DNA of 43,871 nt from Candidatus Cloacimonadota bacterium (GTDB lineage Bacteria > Cloacimonadota > Cloacimonadia > JGIOTU-2), in the NCBI GenBank assembly GCA_018334695.1, contig JAGXLO010000009.1, positions 1 to 43,871 on the forward strand, in the 5' to 3' direction. Numbering within the stretch: the stretch's first letter is position 1; the number at the start of each line of letters is the position of its first letter. A program made the position numbers and the translations under genes. Below, in pieces: positions 25,516 to 33,960 of this stretch. The notes under the pieces are model-generated. The model saw only the letters and a program-made list of their open reading frames with translations. It searched no databases and had not been told where the DNA came from.

Positions 25516-26420
25516 TATAAAACACCTTCTTCTTTACCAACAAAGAATTTAATATAAATAATAGAAATGATAAGTAATAATAATAGTATTATTACAGCTA
25601 TAGCGGTACCTGCTCCAAAGTTAAAGAAATTAAAGGACTGAATATAGGACCAAACAGGTAATACAGTTGTTGCATTAACAGGCCCCCCTTTTGTCATATT
25701 CCAAATTAAGGGGAAACTTCTAAATGTATATATAATATCTAAAATTATAGTAGCATATATATTGGGTTTGATCATTGGAATAATAATATGCCATAATTTT
25801 TGGAAAAAAGTAGTACCATCAATAGCAGCCGCGTCATGAATGGAATTAGGAATACTGACTAAACCCGAAGTCATTAGTATCATATTAAAAGGTATTGCAA
25901 ACCAAATATTGGCAACTAAAACAGAAGACATCGCAAAGGTTTGTGTTACAAGCCAACCAACTGAACCTATGCCAATCATATTTAGAAAGTAATTTATTAC
26001 ACCAATATCACAATTAAACAACCATCTCCAAATTGTACCTATCACAGCTGGCGGTATAACCCAGCCTATTAAAAGAAGGCCTCTTAAAGGTTTATGTAAT
26101 GGAAACTCCTGGTGGAAAAACAAGGCAAACGCAAGGCCGAATAAAAATTGGAATAATACACTAAATATTGAAAATACTAAGGTGTTTCTTAAAATCTCAA
26201 TGAAATCTGGTTCTAAAATTACTTCTTTATAATTATTTAAACCTACAAATGGTCTATCCTCACTTAAAAGTGTTGAAGAAGTAACCTCATGCACACTTAA
26301 ACTAAAATTATATAGTAAAGGATATATAGCAAAAACCATAACCATCATGATTGCAGGTAATAAAAACAGATAAAGCGTTAGTTTTGAATTACATATTAAA
26401 CTTTTAAGGTTAGTAAACAT
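25515..26420 (-). CDS. Sugar ABC transporter permease, MalF-type
   Basis: A 301-residue CUT1 permease with about six membrane helices and the EAA loop IHDAAAIDGTTFFQKLWHI around residue 205. The gene overlaps the next permease by one base. The upstream gap to the binding protein holds a stem-loop. Together they import an oligosaccharide or glycoside, plausibly the GH31 substrate. Confidence 0.92.
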   Translation of the reverse strand: MFTNLKSLICNSKLTLYLFLLPAIMMVMVFAIYPLLYNFSLSVHEVTSSTLLSEDRPFVGLNNYKEVILEPDFIEILRNTLVFSIFSVLFQFLFGLAFALFFHQEFPLHKPLRGLLLIGWVIPPAVIGTIWRWLFNCDIGVINYFLNMIGIGSVGWLVTQTFAMSSVLVANIWFAIPFNMILMTSGLVSIPNSIHDAAAIDGTTFFQKLWHIIIPMIKPNIYATIILDIIYTFRSFPLIWNMTKGGPVNATTVLPVWSYIQSFNFFNFGAGTAIAVIILLLLLIISIIYIKFFVGKEEGVL

Positions 26421-26501
26421 TTTTATCCCCTTTTATATTTTATTGGACAACTAAATAAATATGTATATCGATATCTTTATTTAAACCTAAATTTAGGAGG
26501 G

Positions 26502-26525
26502 GAAGGTGCCCATAAGGACACCTTC
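26502..26525 (-). promoter_or_regulatory. Stem-loop between binding protein and permease genes
   Basis: The arms GAAGGTG and CACCTTC enclose a 10-base middle in which CC and GG may also pair. It lies about 14 bases after the binding-protein stop, and no T-run follows on the minus strand. Such hairpins commonly stabilise the binding-protein mRNA and lower permease expression. A palindrome CCTAAATTTAGG lies next to it at 26486-26497. Confidence 0.6.
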
Positions 26526-26538
26526 ATATGTTGTCTTT

Positions 26539-27750
26539 TTAATCACTTAATGCTGAGTCTATTTTTTCTTGAGCAGTATCTAATGCATCTCCTAAATCTC
26601 CACCAGTCAATGCTTTTTGAATTGCATTTTGAATGGCAGCTGACATTTGTGGATACTTAGGATGAGCAGGTCTAGCTTTAGCATATTCTAACTGCTTGGA
26701 GAATACTAACATAATTTCATCTTCACTCCACATGGGAGTATTGTTTACAACATCTTTACGGCCAGGAATTCTATTTTCAAGCATACACCATTCTTTAATA
26801 ACTTCGGGTTCATTAAAGAATTTAACAAACTCCCAGGCGGCATCTTTTTTGTCTGAATCCTTCATAACACCAATACTTTCACCGCCTAAGACTGAATAAG
26901 GTTCGCCTACACTTTTCCTTACTGGCATCATAAATACTCCATAATCAAAATCGGCTTCTCCAAATGCACTTAAAGCCCAGGGACCATTTACACACATACC
27001 AACATTACCAGCTGCAAAGTTAATTGCTAATTCATATTGAGGAGTATTAAGTACAGATTTTGGAGTATAACCATTTTGAACCATATCTGCCCATAGACCT
27101 AAAGCGGCCTCTCCGGCTTCACCATTGATTTTATCAAAGGAAGCACCAGACTGCCATAAGAAGGGGGCAAATTGGAAGGTACCTGATTCACTTTTAGGAG
27201 CACTAAATGTTAAACCATAAGTTTTTTCACCTAATTCACTTATCTTTTTAGCATATGTTCTTAGTTGATCCCAGGTATTTGGTACCCCGGATAAACCTGC
27301 TTCTTGAAATAGATCTTTGTTGTAGAAAATTGCAAGAGTGTTAATATTTTGAGGTATAGCATAGAGACTTCCTTCATACATACCTGACTCCCAGGCACCT
27401 GCAAAGAACTTATCCTCTACACCCCATTCTTGAGCTCTTTCGGTAATATCTAATAAGGCACCATTTTCAGCCCATTTAGCCAGTGTATCAGACCCTGTAA
27501 TCAATACATCTGGAATATTTCCGGACATAAGTCCTTTAGTTATCTGATTTTCTAATTCTGAAAAGTGAATATATCTACTTTCTACTTTAATATCAGAATG
27601 AGTACTATTAAATTCATCTACGACATATTCCATACCTTTTGAATCCGCAAAATAATGCCAGACTTCAACAGTGGTTTGAGCTTGCACCATAGTACCAATC
27701 GAGAGTACTAAGATAGCTGAAATCATTAATATGCTTAATAATTTTTTCAT
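26539..27750 (-). CDS. Extracellular sugar-binding protein (CUT1 ABC importer)
   Basis: A 403-residue solute-binding protein. It has an N-terminal signal peptide (MKKLLSILMISAILVLSIG, cleavage probably after MVQA). TTVEVWHYF begins the mature protein, and LAIFYNKDLFQEAGL and VGMCVNGPWA are family hallmarks. There is no lipobox cysteine, so the mature protein is soluble; in a monoderm it would be lost, which suggests a periplasm. It is the first gene of the transporter/xylose/demethylase operon, 135 bp downstream of a 16-bp palindrome. Family specificity is oligosaccharides or glycosides, not free xylose in particular. Confidence 0.93.
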   Translation of the reverse strand: MKKLLSILMISAILVLSIGTMVQAQTTVEVWHYFADSKGMEYVVDEFNSTHSDIKVESRYIHFSELENQITKGLMSGNIPDVLITGSDTLAKWAENGALLDITERAQEWGVEDKFFAGAWESGMYEGSLYAIPQNINTLAIFYNKDLFQEAGLSGVPNTWDQLRTYAKKISELGEKTYGLTFSAPKSESGTFQFAPFLWQSGASFDKINGEAGEAALGLWADMVQNGYTPKSVLNTPQYELAINFAAGNVGMCVNGPWALSAFGEADFDYGVFMMPVRKSVGEPYSVLGGESIGVMKDSDKKDAAWEFVKFFNEPEVIKEWCMLENRIPGRKDVVNNTPMWSEDEIMLVFSKQLEYAKARPAHPKYPQMSAAIQNAIQKALTGGDLGDALDTAQEKIDSALSD

Positions 27751-28093
27751 GAATATTTCACTCCTTATTTTTTTATTAGAGAAATTAAAAACTACTTAAT
27801 CCTATTCACTTCTGAAAATTCCCTGTCTACAACTTTATTTTGATCTATCGACCTCCTTCCCCTAGGTTATTAGGACTTGTTTTTATGTAACATGTTACAT
27901 GCAGTACTTTATAAAATTTTTTGTCATAAAAATACATATTAAATTGTGCCTATACTTATTTTTAATTTTCTATACTAAACCTTAAATTCCTCTTTTATTT
28001 ATTAAATTTTTTGAATTTTTCAATAGTTCTATTTCAGCCTAGTTTTCTCTCGCTCTCAGGTTTTTGCATTTATATTATATAACAGCTCCTGAT
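27751..28093. other. Regulatory gap before the sugar-transport operon
   Basis: No gene is visible in these 343 bp. The gap contains the palindrome at 27885-27900 and must hold the promoter of the leftward operon, but no convincing -35/-10 pair at standard spacing can be assigned. No clear terminator for the upstream methyltransferase gene is visible either. Confidence 0.6.
27885..27900. promoter_or_regulatory. 16-bp palindromic operator ATGTAACATGTTACAT, site 1
   Basis: A perfect palindrome 135 bp upstream of the sugar-binding protein start. The identical 16 bases recur at 40832-40847 before the other large operon. A perfect 16-mer shared only by two operon heads strongly suggests binding by one dimeric regulator. 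The GntR/FCD protein at 7248-7919 is the only regulator seen here; a LacI-type regulator elsewhere is the alternative. Confidence 0.75.
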
Positions 28094-29092
28094 TTATCTA
28101 TATAAAAGAGCATTTACAGCGTACATGTTTTCATAAGTTGTACTAGCTGGTACTTCACATCCTGCTGAGATAAAGGTAGTATCATCGCCAACTTTTATAC
28201 ATGCTTTAACAGCTTCCTTTACTTTTTGGGTAGAACCCTGCATTAGTACTCCTACCGGATCAAAGTTTCCATTGGCTGCTGCTTTACCCGAAAAAACTTC
28301 CACTGCTTTTTTAAAATCGACCATCCAGTCCAGATCAATAATATCGGCTTTTGTATCAACTAATAATTCTAACAGAGGATTTATATTGCCACAAATATGT
28401 AATTTCACCTGAGCATCAAGTGCGTGGATGGCCTCTATTATTCTCTTTTCATAAGGTAAAGCAAACTTCTTATAGTTCTCAGGTCCAATTAAGGAGGCTG
28501 CAGCATCACCAATTCCTATGAAATCAGCTCCTGCTTTTATCTGTTCTTCAGCAAAACGGATGGCCTGTTTAGTACAAATTTCTAATAATTGTTGCAGTTC
28601 TTCTGTATTTTCATATATATCGAGCATAGTATTGTTCATGCCTCTTAAATCACAGGCTTCCGCAAAAGCACCTTCCACCCAACCTAATATGGGATAGGCC
28701 TTCCCTACTTCTTTTTTAAATAATTCAACTGCTTTTATCCTATCTAGCATACGCTCCCCCGACAAGGGATTTACAACTTCTAATGAATTTAATTTATGAT
28801 AATCATCTATTAAATTACTATCAAAATATGGTACATCATCATGAGGTATATTTATTTTAGCCCCTAGATCATTTCCTTCTCGACAAGGATCAGAAATAGC
28901 GCTAACCATATCAATACCAAATTCTTCACAACATTTAATATTACCCTCTACTAAGTATCTATAATCTGTCACATATTTACTATAGGAAACATCTATATAT
29001 TTAGCAGCAAAAGTCATAATGATATTTAGATTTGGAATCTTATCTACTTCTTTACCCTCTAATCTTCTAAAAACTCTTTCATAGGATATTAT
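28094..29092 (-). CDS. UroD/MtaA-type methylcobalamin methyltransferase, non-AUG start
   Basis: This has the complete zinc site of MtaA-like methyltransferases: HxC in KLHICGN and the later cysteine in SAGCEVP. WVEGAFAEACDLRG and DFIGIGDAAASLIGP are also typical. The first ATG (29017) would omit the family's N-terminal helix. The helix is encoded in frame upstream as SYERVFRRLEGKEVDKIPN, preceded by GAGGGG, but the only codons at the right distance are ATA ATA (29092-29087). Either an ATA start is used, or the start codon is mutated and the gene is expressed poorly from 29017. It has an Fe-S flavoprotein gene upstream. It would transfer methyl between a corrinoid protein and a thiol or other acceptor. 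Confidence 0.8.
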   Translation of the reverse strand: MISYERVFRRLEGKEVDKIPNLNIIMTFAAKYIDVSYSKYVTDYRYLVEGNIKCCEEFGIDMVSAISDPCREGNDLGAKINIPHDDVPYFDSNLIDDYHKLNSLEVVNPLSGERMLDRIKAVELFKKEVGKAYPILGWVEGAFAEACDLRGMNNTMLDIYENTEELQQLLEICTKQAIRFAEEQIKAGADFIGIGDAAASLIGPENYKKFALPYEKRIIEAIHALDAQVKLHICGNINPLLELLVDTKADIIDLDWMVDFKKAVEVFSGKAAANGNFDPVGVLMQGSTQKVKEAVKACIKVGDDTTFISAGCEVPASTTYENMYAVNALLYR

Positions 29093-29114
29093 ACACTCAT
29101 CCCCTCTATCCGAT

Positions 29115-29678
29115 TTAATCTATATTTGTATTATTTAACTTTTCCGCTATTTTACCTGCTTTTTCTTTTACGTTTTTGTTGTCTTTTACTTTTACTTTAT
29201 CTGTATCAGGCACATATACTTTACCAACGGTTTCTGCTCCAAAGTCACCAAATAGTCCCTTAAGAGCAATTTCAGCTGCAGTAAACTGCTTTTTGAAAGA
29301 AGGAGCTCCCCCACATAGCAATATCACACCTTTTTTACTTCCCTCTTCAAATTGATCTCCTCTCAACTTCGAGGCCCAATAAACCTGACATCTATCAATG
29401 ATATTTTTTAAGGGACCCGGCATATTACTAAAATAGACAGGTGATGCAAAAACGATATTATCCGCCTTATCAATTAAAGGATAGATATCCTGCATCTTAT
29501 CATTAATCGAACAACCCCTCTTTTGCCAGCAGTACCGGCAATCTATACAGGGAGATATCTTTGTCCGATAAGCATCGATAACTTCAACTTCCCCTTCTAA
29601 TTTATTTAAAAAGGAATTTAATAAATCTTTAGTATTACCATTTTTCCTAGCTGATCCAAAAAAGACAACAGTCTTCAT
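29115..29678 (-). CDS. NADPH-dependent FMN reductase / iron-sulfur flavoprotein (Isf-like)
   Basis: A 187-residue flavodoxin-fold protein. The N-terminal FMN loop is GSARKNGNT, the compact cysteine motif is CIDCRYCWQKRGC (about 48-60), and SPVYFSNMPGPLKNIIDR is the second FMN region. The cysteine spacing resembles the 4Fe-4S site of archaeal iron-sulfur flavoproteins. It likely shuttles electrons from ferredoxin or NAD(P)H to a partner; the RibD-like reductase and methyltransferase next to it, in the same direction, are candidates. A role in reactivating oxidised Co(II) corrinoid is possible but unproven. Confidence 0.88.
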   Translation of the reverse strand: MKTVVFFGSARKNGNTKDLLNSFLNKLEGEVEVIDAYRTKISPCIDCRYCWQKRGCSINDKMQDIYPLIDKADNIVFASPVYFSNMPGPLKNIIDRCQVYWASKLRGDQFEEGSKKGVILLCGGAPSFKKQFTAAEIALKGLFGDFGAETVGKVYVPDTDKVKVKDNKNVKEKAGKIAEKLNNTNID

Positions 29679-29704
29679 ATTTAACCTCCTAACAAACTAT
29701 TTCT

Positions 29705-30688
29705 TTATATTTTGGGTTCAACATCATATACGAATTTATGTCGGAAATAAAAGAAACTGGGTGAATGATTGTGGATTGTCAGCATTTCAGTATGGGGATG
29801 TTCTATAGAGGTAAAAGGCTTCATACCTTTTCCTAAGCCAACAGCATCTCCACCAATATATACACAGGAATAGTTTAACGTAGCTTCATCTAGTAATTTA
29901 TCTTTTAAAAGACTATGAAAATAAGAGGGAGATTCCACCATTGCCTTATCAATTCCCCACAATTTTAATATATTAAGGAGAACCTTAGAATTAGTTTGTT
30001 TGCCTTGACCAGTCGCTATGATAGGAATTTTGCTATCTTTATTATTTATAAATTTATCCACCATTTGCTCATTATTATATTCATCAATACTATTAAATGG
30101 TCCTACAGAAAAATATTCTTTGGACATGTTTTCTTCGATATATTTTAAACCAACGGGGGAAGTATTAAAAATAACATCCTGTTCTCTAATTACTTTATCA
30201 TTAAAAGGAATATCAGTACCATCTAAGGAACAAACTACTACCCAGGGGGCTGGTTTTAAGCCTTTTTCTACTCTGGCTTTTTCTAAACCTTTATCAAAAA
30301 TGCAAACCGTTCCATCAGGCTCTTTTTGAATGGTCACTGCTCCAGCAAATATTGCATCACAATTAGCTCTCATGAGATTCAAAATCCAGAAATCAGCTTC
30401 GGCTCCCTGGCTATCCAGTCTATTACTTTTTGCAACTACCGGTCCAGCAGGATCATCTAAATAAGCTACTTTGCCATCTATAGATGTTACAAAGGCTGCC
30501 ATTGTATAAGCTCTGTCTTTTGGTAAGTCAGGAAACTTTAAATTACCATATACTTTTTTAGAATCTTGTGTTTGGATACCTTGATTTGGATATTCCTTTA
30601 ATATTTCATTTTCAAATATCCTATTTAATTTAATCTTTTCATAGTCATAATTTATTTTAGGATAATCGGAATTATATTGACAGGACAT
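29705..30688 (-). CDS. RibD C-terminal / DHFR-fold reductase
   Basis: A 327-residue protein whose core is the RibD-C fold: a strand with TSIDGKVAYL, a central substrate/NADPH region with LMRANCDAIFAGAVTI, and VESPSYFHSLLKDKLLDEATL near the end. It lacks the RibD deaminase domain and is longer than usual, with an N-terminal extension of about 65 residues. The fold reduces pyrimidine or pterin C=N/C=C bonds with NADPH. In this context it may reduce a dihydropterin or dihydropyrimidine; it is probably not riboflavin biosynthesis, since no rib gene is nearby. Confidence 0.75.
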   Translation of the reverse strand: MSCQYNSDYPKINYDYEKIKLNRIFENEILKEYPNQGIQTQDSKKVYGNLKFPDLPKDRAYTMAAFVTSIDGKVAYLDDPAGPVVAKSNRLDSQGAEADFWILNLMRANCDAIFAGAVTIQKEPDGTVCIFDKGLEKARVEKGLKPAPWVVVCSLDGTDIPFNDKVIREQDVIFNTSPVGLKYIEENMSKEYFSVGPFNSIDEYNNEQMVDKFINNKDSKIPIIATGQGKQTNSKVLLNILKLWGIDKAMVESPSYFHSLLKDKLLDEATLNYSCVYIGGDAVGLGKGMKPFTSIEHPHTEMLTIHNHSPSFFYFRHKFVYDVEPKI

Positions 30689-30706
30689 AACTTATCTCTC
30701 CTTGCT

Positions 30707-31054
30707 TTAACTATATTCTGCAATCTTAAAGTACTGGTTCTCTTTATGAAGTTCTCTTATTAGTTCAAAATTTTCTGAACCTAAGGCTTCCTTAAATTTT
30801 TTATCGGTTTCTACTAATTTTTCGTGGTCAATAGACTTCCACTCTTCCAGTGAACGCCAGTATACTGTGGTCATTATTTTCATTGTTTTTTCTTCACAGA
30901 TCCAAACTTCTTTGCCAAGAAAGCCAGGCCATTTTTCTAGTTCCTTAGTCCATATTTGTTGATCTAAATCAATAAATTCTTGTACCTTATCTTCTTTAAC
31001 TTCAAAAACTAACTGTTCGACAGCAATCTTATTATCATACTTTTTAAACTCCAT
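30707..31054 (-). CDS. TIGR03792-like small protein (dimeric alpha/beta-barrel fold)
   Basis: A 115-residue soluble protein. EFIDLDQQIWTKELEKWPGF, GKEVWICEE and VYWRSLEEWKSI match, from memory, the pattern of the uncharacterised TIGR03792 family, which has an antibiotic-biosynthesis-monooxygenase-like fold. The function of that family is unknown. It is followed within 18 bases by the RibD-like reductase gene, so the two are co-transcribed. The 197-bp gap upstream may carry its promoter. Confidence 0.7.
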   Translation of the reverse strand: MEFKKYDNKIAVEQLVFEVKEDKVQEFIDLDQQIWTKELEKWPGFLGKEVWICEEKTMKIMTTVYWRSLEEWKSIDHEKLVETDKKFKEALGSENFELIRELHKENQYFKIAEYS

Positions 31055-31140
31055 ACCTTCACCTTCTTTTTTCTATTAAATATTATCTAATGTTTTCTAC
31101 TATTTGAAACCATTTTATCATATTATTTTGACTATTTTCT

Positions 31141-31146
31141 ATTATA
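31141..31146 (-). promoter_or_regulatory. Candidate -10 box upstream of the TIGR03792-like gene
   Basis: The minus strand reads TATAAT within CATATAATAG, about 87 bp before the start at 31054. No good -35 is found at 17-18 bp, and the whole gap (31055-31251) is very AT-rich, so this is weak. The gap may alternatively just continue the operon from ygeW. Confidence 0.25.
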
Positions 31147-31251
31147 TGCTTTTCTTTAACAATGATTTTTATATTAAAGCTATATTATTTTTATTTTTAT
31201 CCAAATTTTTGTGTTCATATATTTTATTTTAATATACTATTAATATAAGTA

Positions 31252-32238
31252 TTAAAGACCAGCCATTGTGGTAACCATTAAGGCTTTATTAATATGAAGT
31301 CTATTTTCTGCTTCATCAAAAATTACAGAATTTGGACCATCCAGTACTTCTGAAGTTACCTCAATATCTCTATCTGCCGGCATACAGTGCATATATAAAG
31401 AATTATCTTTTGTTAAATTCATTTTATCTTGATCGACAACCCATTCTGGATATTTTTCAATTAAATCTAAACCTTCTTGTTCATCATCTGTGTATACAAC
31501 TGGTCCCCAGCTTTTCGGATATACGATATCGGCATCTTCAAAAGCTGCTTCCATATCATGTTTAACTTCAAAGTTGACACCTGCTTCTTTTGCATTCTGT
31601 TTAGCTTGACTTAAGATATCTTCTTTCATATGGAATTCTTGGGGATGAGCTAAAGTTACATCCATGCCAAAGCGAGTCATTAAAAGAATTAAAGATTGTG
31701 GCATAGAAATCGGTCTTATGTAATTAGGAGCATAAGTCCAGGATACAACAAATTTTTTGTTTTGAATATAGTTTTGAAATTTTTCTTTGATGGTCAATAA
31801 GTCAGCTAATGCTTGGGTGGGGTGGTAATCTTCACACTGCATATTAATTACAGGAATATCAGAAAATTTGGCAACATCTTTCATATATCTATTCCCATTA
31901 GCATAAGTTCTTCTAATACCAATTCCTTCACCATATCTCTGTAATACTTTGATAGTATCTTTAGCAGTTTCTCCATGATCTATCTGGGTCGCTTCAGGAG
32001 TTAAATAATTAGCATTTCCACCTAACTGATGAACTCCGCATTCAAATGAATTTCTGGTCCGAGTTGATTCTTCAAAAAACAGCATAAAAAATGTTTTAGC
32101 TCTTAAGATATCATCGTGTAATATATCTAACTCTCTTTCCTGTTTTAATCTTTTTGCTACTGCAAGTAATTTCTCTATTTCCTCTACTGACCAATCCTGT
32201 GTATTTAGTAAGTGTTTGCCCTTTAATGAACTGTACAT
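31252..32238 (-). CDS. ygeW: YgeW-type transcarbamylase (knotted carbamoyltransferase)
   Basis: A 328-residue member of the aspartate/ornithine carbamoyltransferase superfamily. The carbamoyl-phosphate site is FFEESTRTRNSFE (STRTR), HPTQALADLL is the second phosphate/carbamoyl motif, and HCMPADR is near the C-terminus. Substrate-side regions such as SWTYAPNYIRPIS and PKSWGPVVY differ from OTCase and fit the YgeW/UTCase group. In E. coli ygeW lies in the xdh-ygeXY-ssnA purine catabolic region. It probably phosphorolyses a ureido product to carbamoyl phosphate, from which ATP can be made; that direction is inferred. No carbamate kinase is in the window. Confidence 0.85.
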   Translation of the reverse strand: MYSSLKGKHLLNTQDWSVEEIEKLLAVAKRLKQERELDILHDDILRAKTFFMLFFEESTRTRNSFECGVHQLGGNANYLTPEATQIDHGETAKDTIKVLQRYGEGIGIRRTYANGNRYMKDVAKFSDIPVINMQCEDYHPTQALADLLTIKEKFQNYIQNKKFVVSWTYAPNYIRPISMPQSLILLMTRFGMDVTLAHPQEFHMKEDILSQAKQNAKEAGVNFEVKHDMEAAFEDADIVYPKSWGPVVYTDDEQEGLDLIEKYPEWVVDQDKMNLTKDNSLYMHCMPADRDIEVTSEVLDGPNSVIFDEAENRLHINKALMVTTMAGL

Positions 32239-32271
32239 TAAATACCACTCCTTATATCTGATTTTATTATT

Positions 32272-33453
32272 TTAAACATTATTATTTAAAAATGTCTCTA
32301 TGATATTGATATAACCTTGATAAGCCTTTTCTATCTGTTCAATCTCAATATATTCATCAACAATATGTGCTAATTCTTCTTGCGATGGTCCATATCCTAC
32401 AGTCAATATATTTTGCTTTCCAGCCGAATAACTTCCGTTCGTACAAAATGAATAATAGTCTAATTTAGTTTCTGGCTTTTCACTTTTTAGATTATTATAA
32501 ATTGACTTGATTAAACTGTTCTCTTCATTAAATTTCCAGCCCGGAAAAAATTTCTCTGCCTGAAAACTCTTACCTGTATAAGTTTTACTTTTAGTGTCCG
32601 CAATTTCTACTTTAGCTTTAAAATCTGTATCATTATTTTTAAGTTTTTTTATAATATTTTTTAATGGTTTTAATACAAACTCTTTGTCTTCATCGTGTAA
32701 TAATCTTCTATCAATGGTCGCAAGGCAGAGGTTAGGAATGACAGAGTGAGCGGGATAAGGTTTTGATTTTATATCAACAACTTCTAATATCCCTTTTCCT
32801 AAATCTGAATCTTCGGGAACTTTTATATCTTGTACAGTATTTAATAATTTAATCATTTTTTTAATAGAATTAATCCCTTTTTCAGGACTTGATGAATGGG
32901 CATTTTTACCATAGGTAGTAATTTTAAGTTCGGCTCTACCCCGCTGTCCAATACATAGATTTAGATCGCTGGCTTCCCCGATTACTACTAAATCTGGTTT
33001 AATCTCATCGATGATATTTGCCTGGGCTACTCCTTCAAAAAGTTCTTCTTGCACCGTACCCGCTACAACTATGTTTTTATCTATAATACTATTATTATTA
33101 AAATCAGCAGCTGCATATACCATTATAATTAAAGCGGATTTCATATCAGAACTTCCTCTACCATAGATACGGCCTTGCTTAATTTGAGCTCCGTATGGGG
33201 CATATTTCCAATCGGTCTGATTATCTACATTTACAGCATCCATATGACCTTCCAATAAAATTGTTTCAGAACTTTTTCCATTAATTATACCTATTACATT
33301 GCCCCATTCGTCAATATAGACATCGTCATAATTAAGTTTTATCATTAAATTTTTGAGATAATTAGCTGTTTTTTCTTCCTGACCGGAGGGGGAAGGAATT
33401 TGGATAAACTTCTGAATTGATCTAATTACATTGTTATTAGTTTGCATATCCAC
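32272..33453 (-). CDS. ygeY: M20-family amidohydrolase/peptidase, YgeY-like, copy 1
   Basis: A 393-residue binuclear-metal hydrolase. Metal ligands are the His/Asp of LLEGHMDAVNV, the Asp of YGRGSSDMKSA, the Glu pair of TVQEELFEGVA (first Glu is the base) and Asp in VIGEASDLNL. The C-terminal CTNGSYSAGK is diagnostic of the YgeY subgroup. It lies between xdhC and ygeW. YgeY enzymes act on an open-chain ureido or amide product of purine breakdown. A paralogue is at 39586-40776, so two related amide bonds may be cut. Confidence 0.87.
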   Translation of the reverse strand: MDMQTNNNVIRSIQKFIQIPSPSGQEEKTANYLKNLMIKLNYDDVYIDEWGNVIGIINGKSSETILLEGHMDAVNVDNQTDWKYAPYGAQIKQGRIYGRGSSDMKSALIIMVYAAADFNNNSIIDKNIVVAGTVQEELFEGVAQANIIDEIKPDLVVIGEASDLNLCIGQRGRAELKITTYGKNAHSSSPEKGINSIKKMIKLLNTVQDIKVPEDSDLGKGILEVVDIKSKPYPAHSVIPNLCLATIDRRLLHDEDKEFVLKPLKNIIKKLKNNDTDFKAKVEIADTKSKTYTGKSFQAEKFFPGWKFNEENSLIKSIYNNLKSEKPETKLDYYSFCTNGSYSAGKQNILTVGYGPSQEELAHIVDEYIEIEQIEKAYQGYINIIETFLNNNV

Positions 33454-33486
33454 TCCTTTCTATTAATTGCTCAGACACATCTATTT

Positions 33487-33960
33487 TTAATCTCTCATCA
33501 TTTCTGCTGCAAGTTCAACTGCATCAATAATCTGTTTGTAGCCGGTACAGCGGCAGAAATTACCTTCCAGACCATCCTTTATTTCTGACCGGGTTGGATT
33601 ACTGTTTTCCTTTAATAAATTTAAAGTACTTAGTATCATACCCGGTGTACAAAAACCACATTGGACAGCTCCTGCATCAATAAAAGCCTTTTGTATAGGG
33701 TGGAGACCATTTTCACTTTCCAAATCTTCTACTGTAATTATTTCAGAATCTCTAGCCTGTCCGGCCAACACCATACAGGAGTTTACAATCTCACCATCCA
33801 TAATAACTGTACAGGCTCCACATTCTCCTATCCCACAGCCTTCTTTTACTCCGGTGAAGTTAAGATCGTTTCTTAGGACATCTAAAAGCCTTTTATTTGG
33901 TTTGACTTTAAGCTCATAGCTTCTTTGATTGACAGTTAAATTGATCTCTATCTTTTGCAC
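33487..33960 (-). CDS. xdhC: Xanthine dehydrogenase-type 2Fe-2S subunit
   Basis: A 157-residue subunit with both 2Fe-2S clusters: plant-type CGIGECGAC...C near 41-63, and C-terminal CGFCTPG...CRCTGY. It passes electrons from the molybdopterin subunit to the FAD subunit. The GTG start has GGAGGTGG upstream, overlapping the end of the FAD-subunit gene. The order on the transcript is Mo, FAD, Fe-S. Confidence 0.96.
   Translation of the reverse strand: MQKIEINLTVNQRSYELKVKPNKRLLDVLRNDLNFTGVKEGCGIGECGACTVIMDGEIVNSCMVLAGQARDSEIITVEDLESENGLHPIQKAFIDAGAVQCGFCTPGMILSTLNLLKENSNPTRSEIKDGLEGNFCRCTGYKQIIDAVELAAEMMRD

Noticed and set aside
26502-26525. Intrinsic terminator ending the binding-protein transcript
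   Set aside because: No T-run follows the hairpin on the minus strand and the permease genes follow directly; annotated as a stem-loop instead.
29705-30688. Riboflavin biosynthesis RibD
   Set aside because: The deaminase domain is missing and no other rib gene or FMN riboswitch is nearby.
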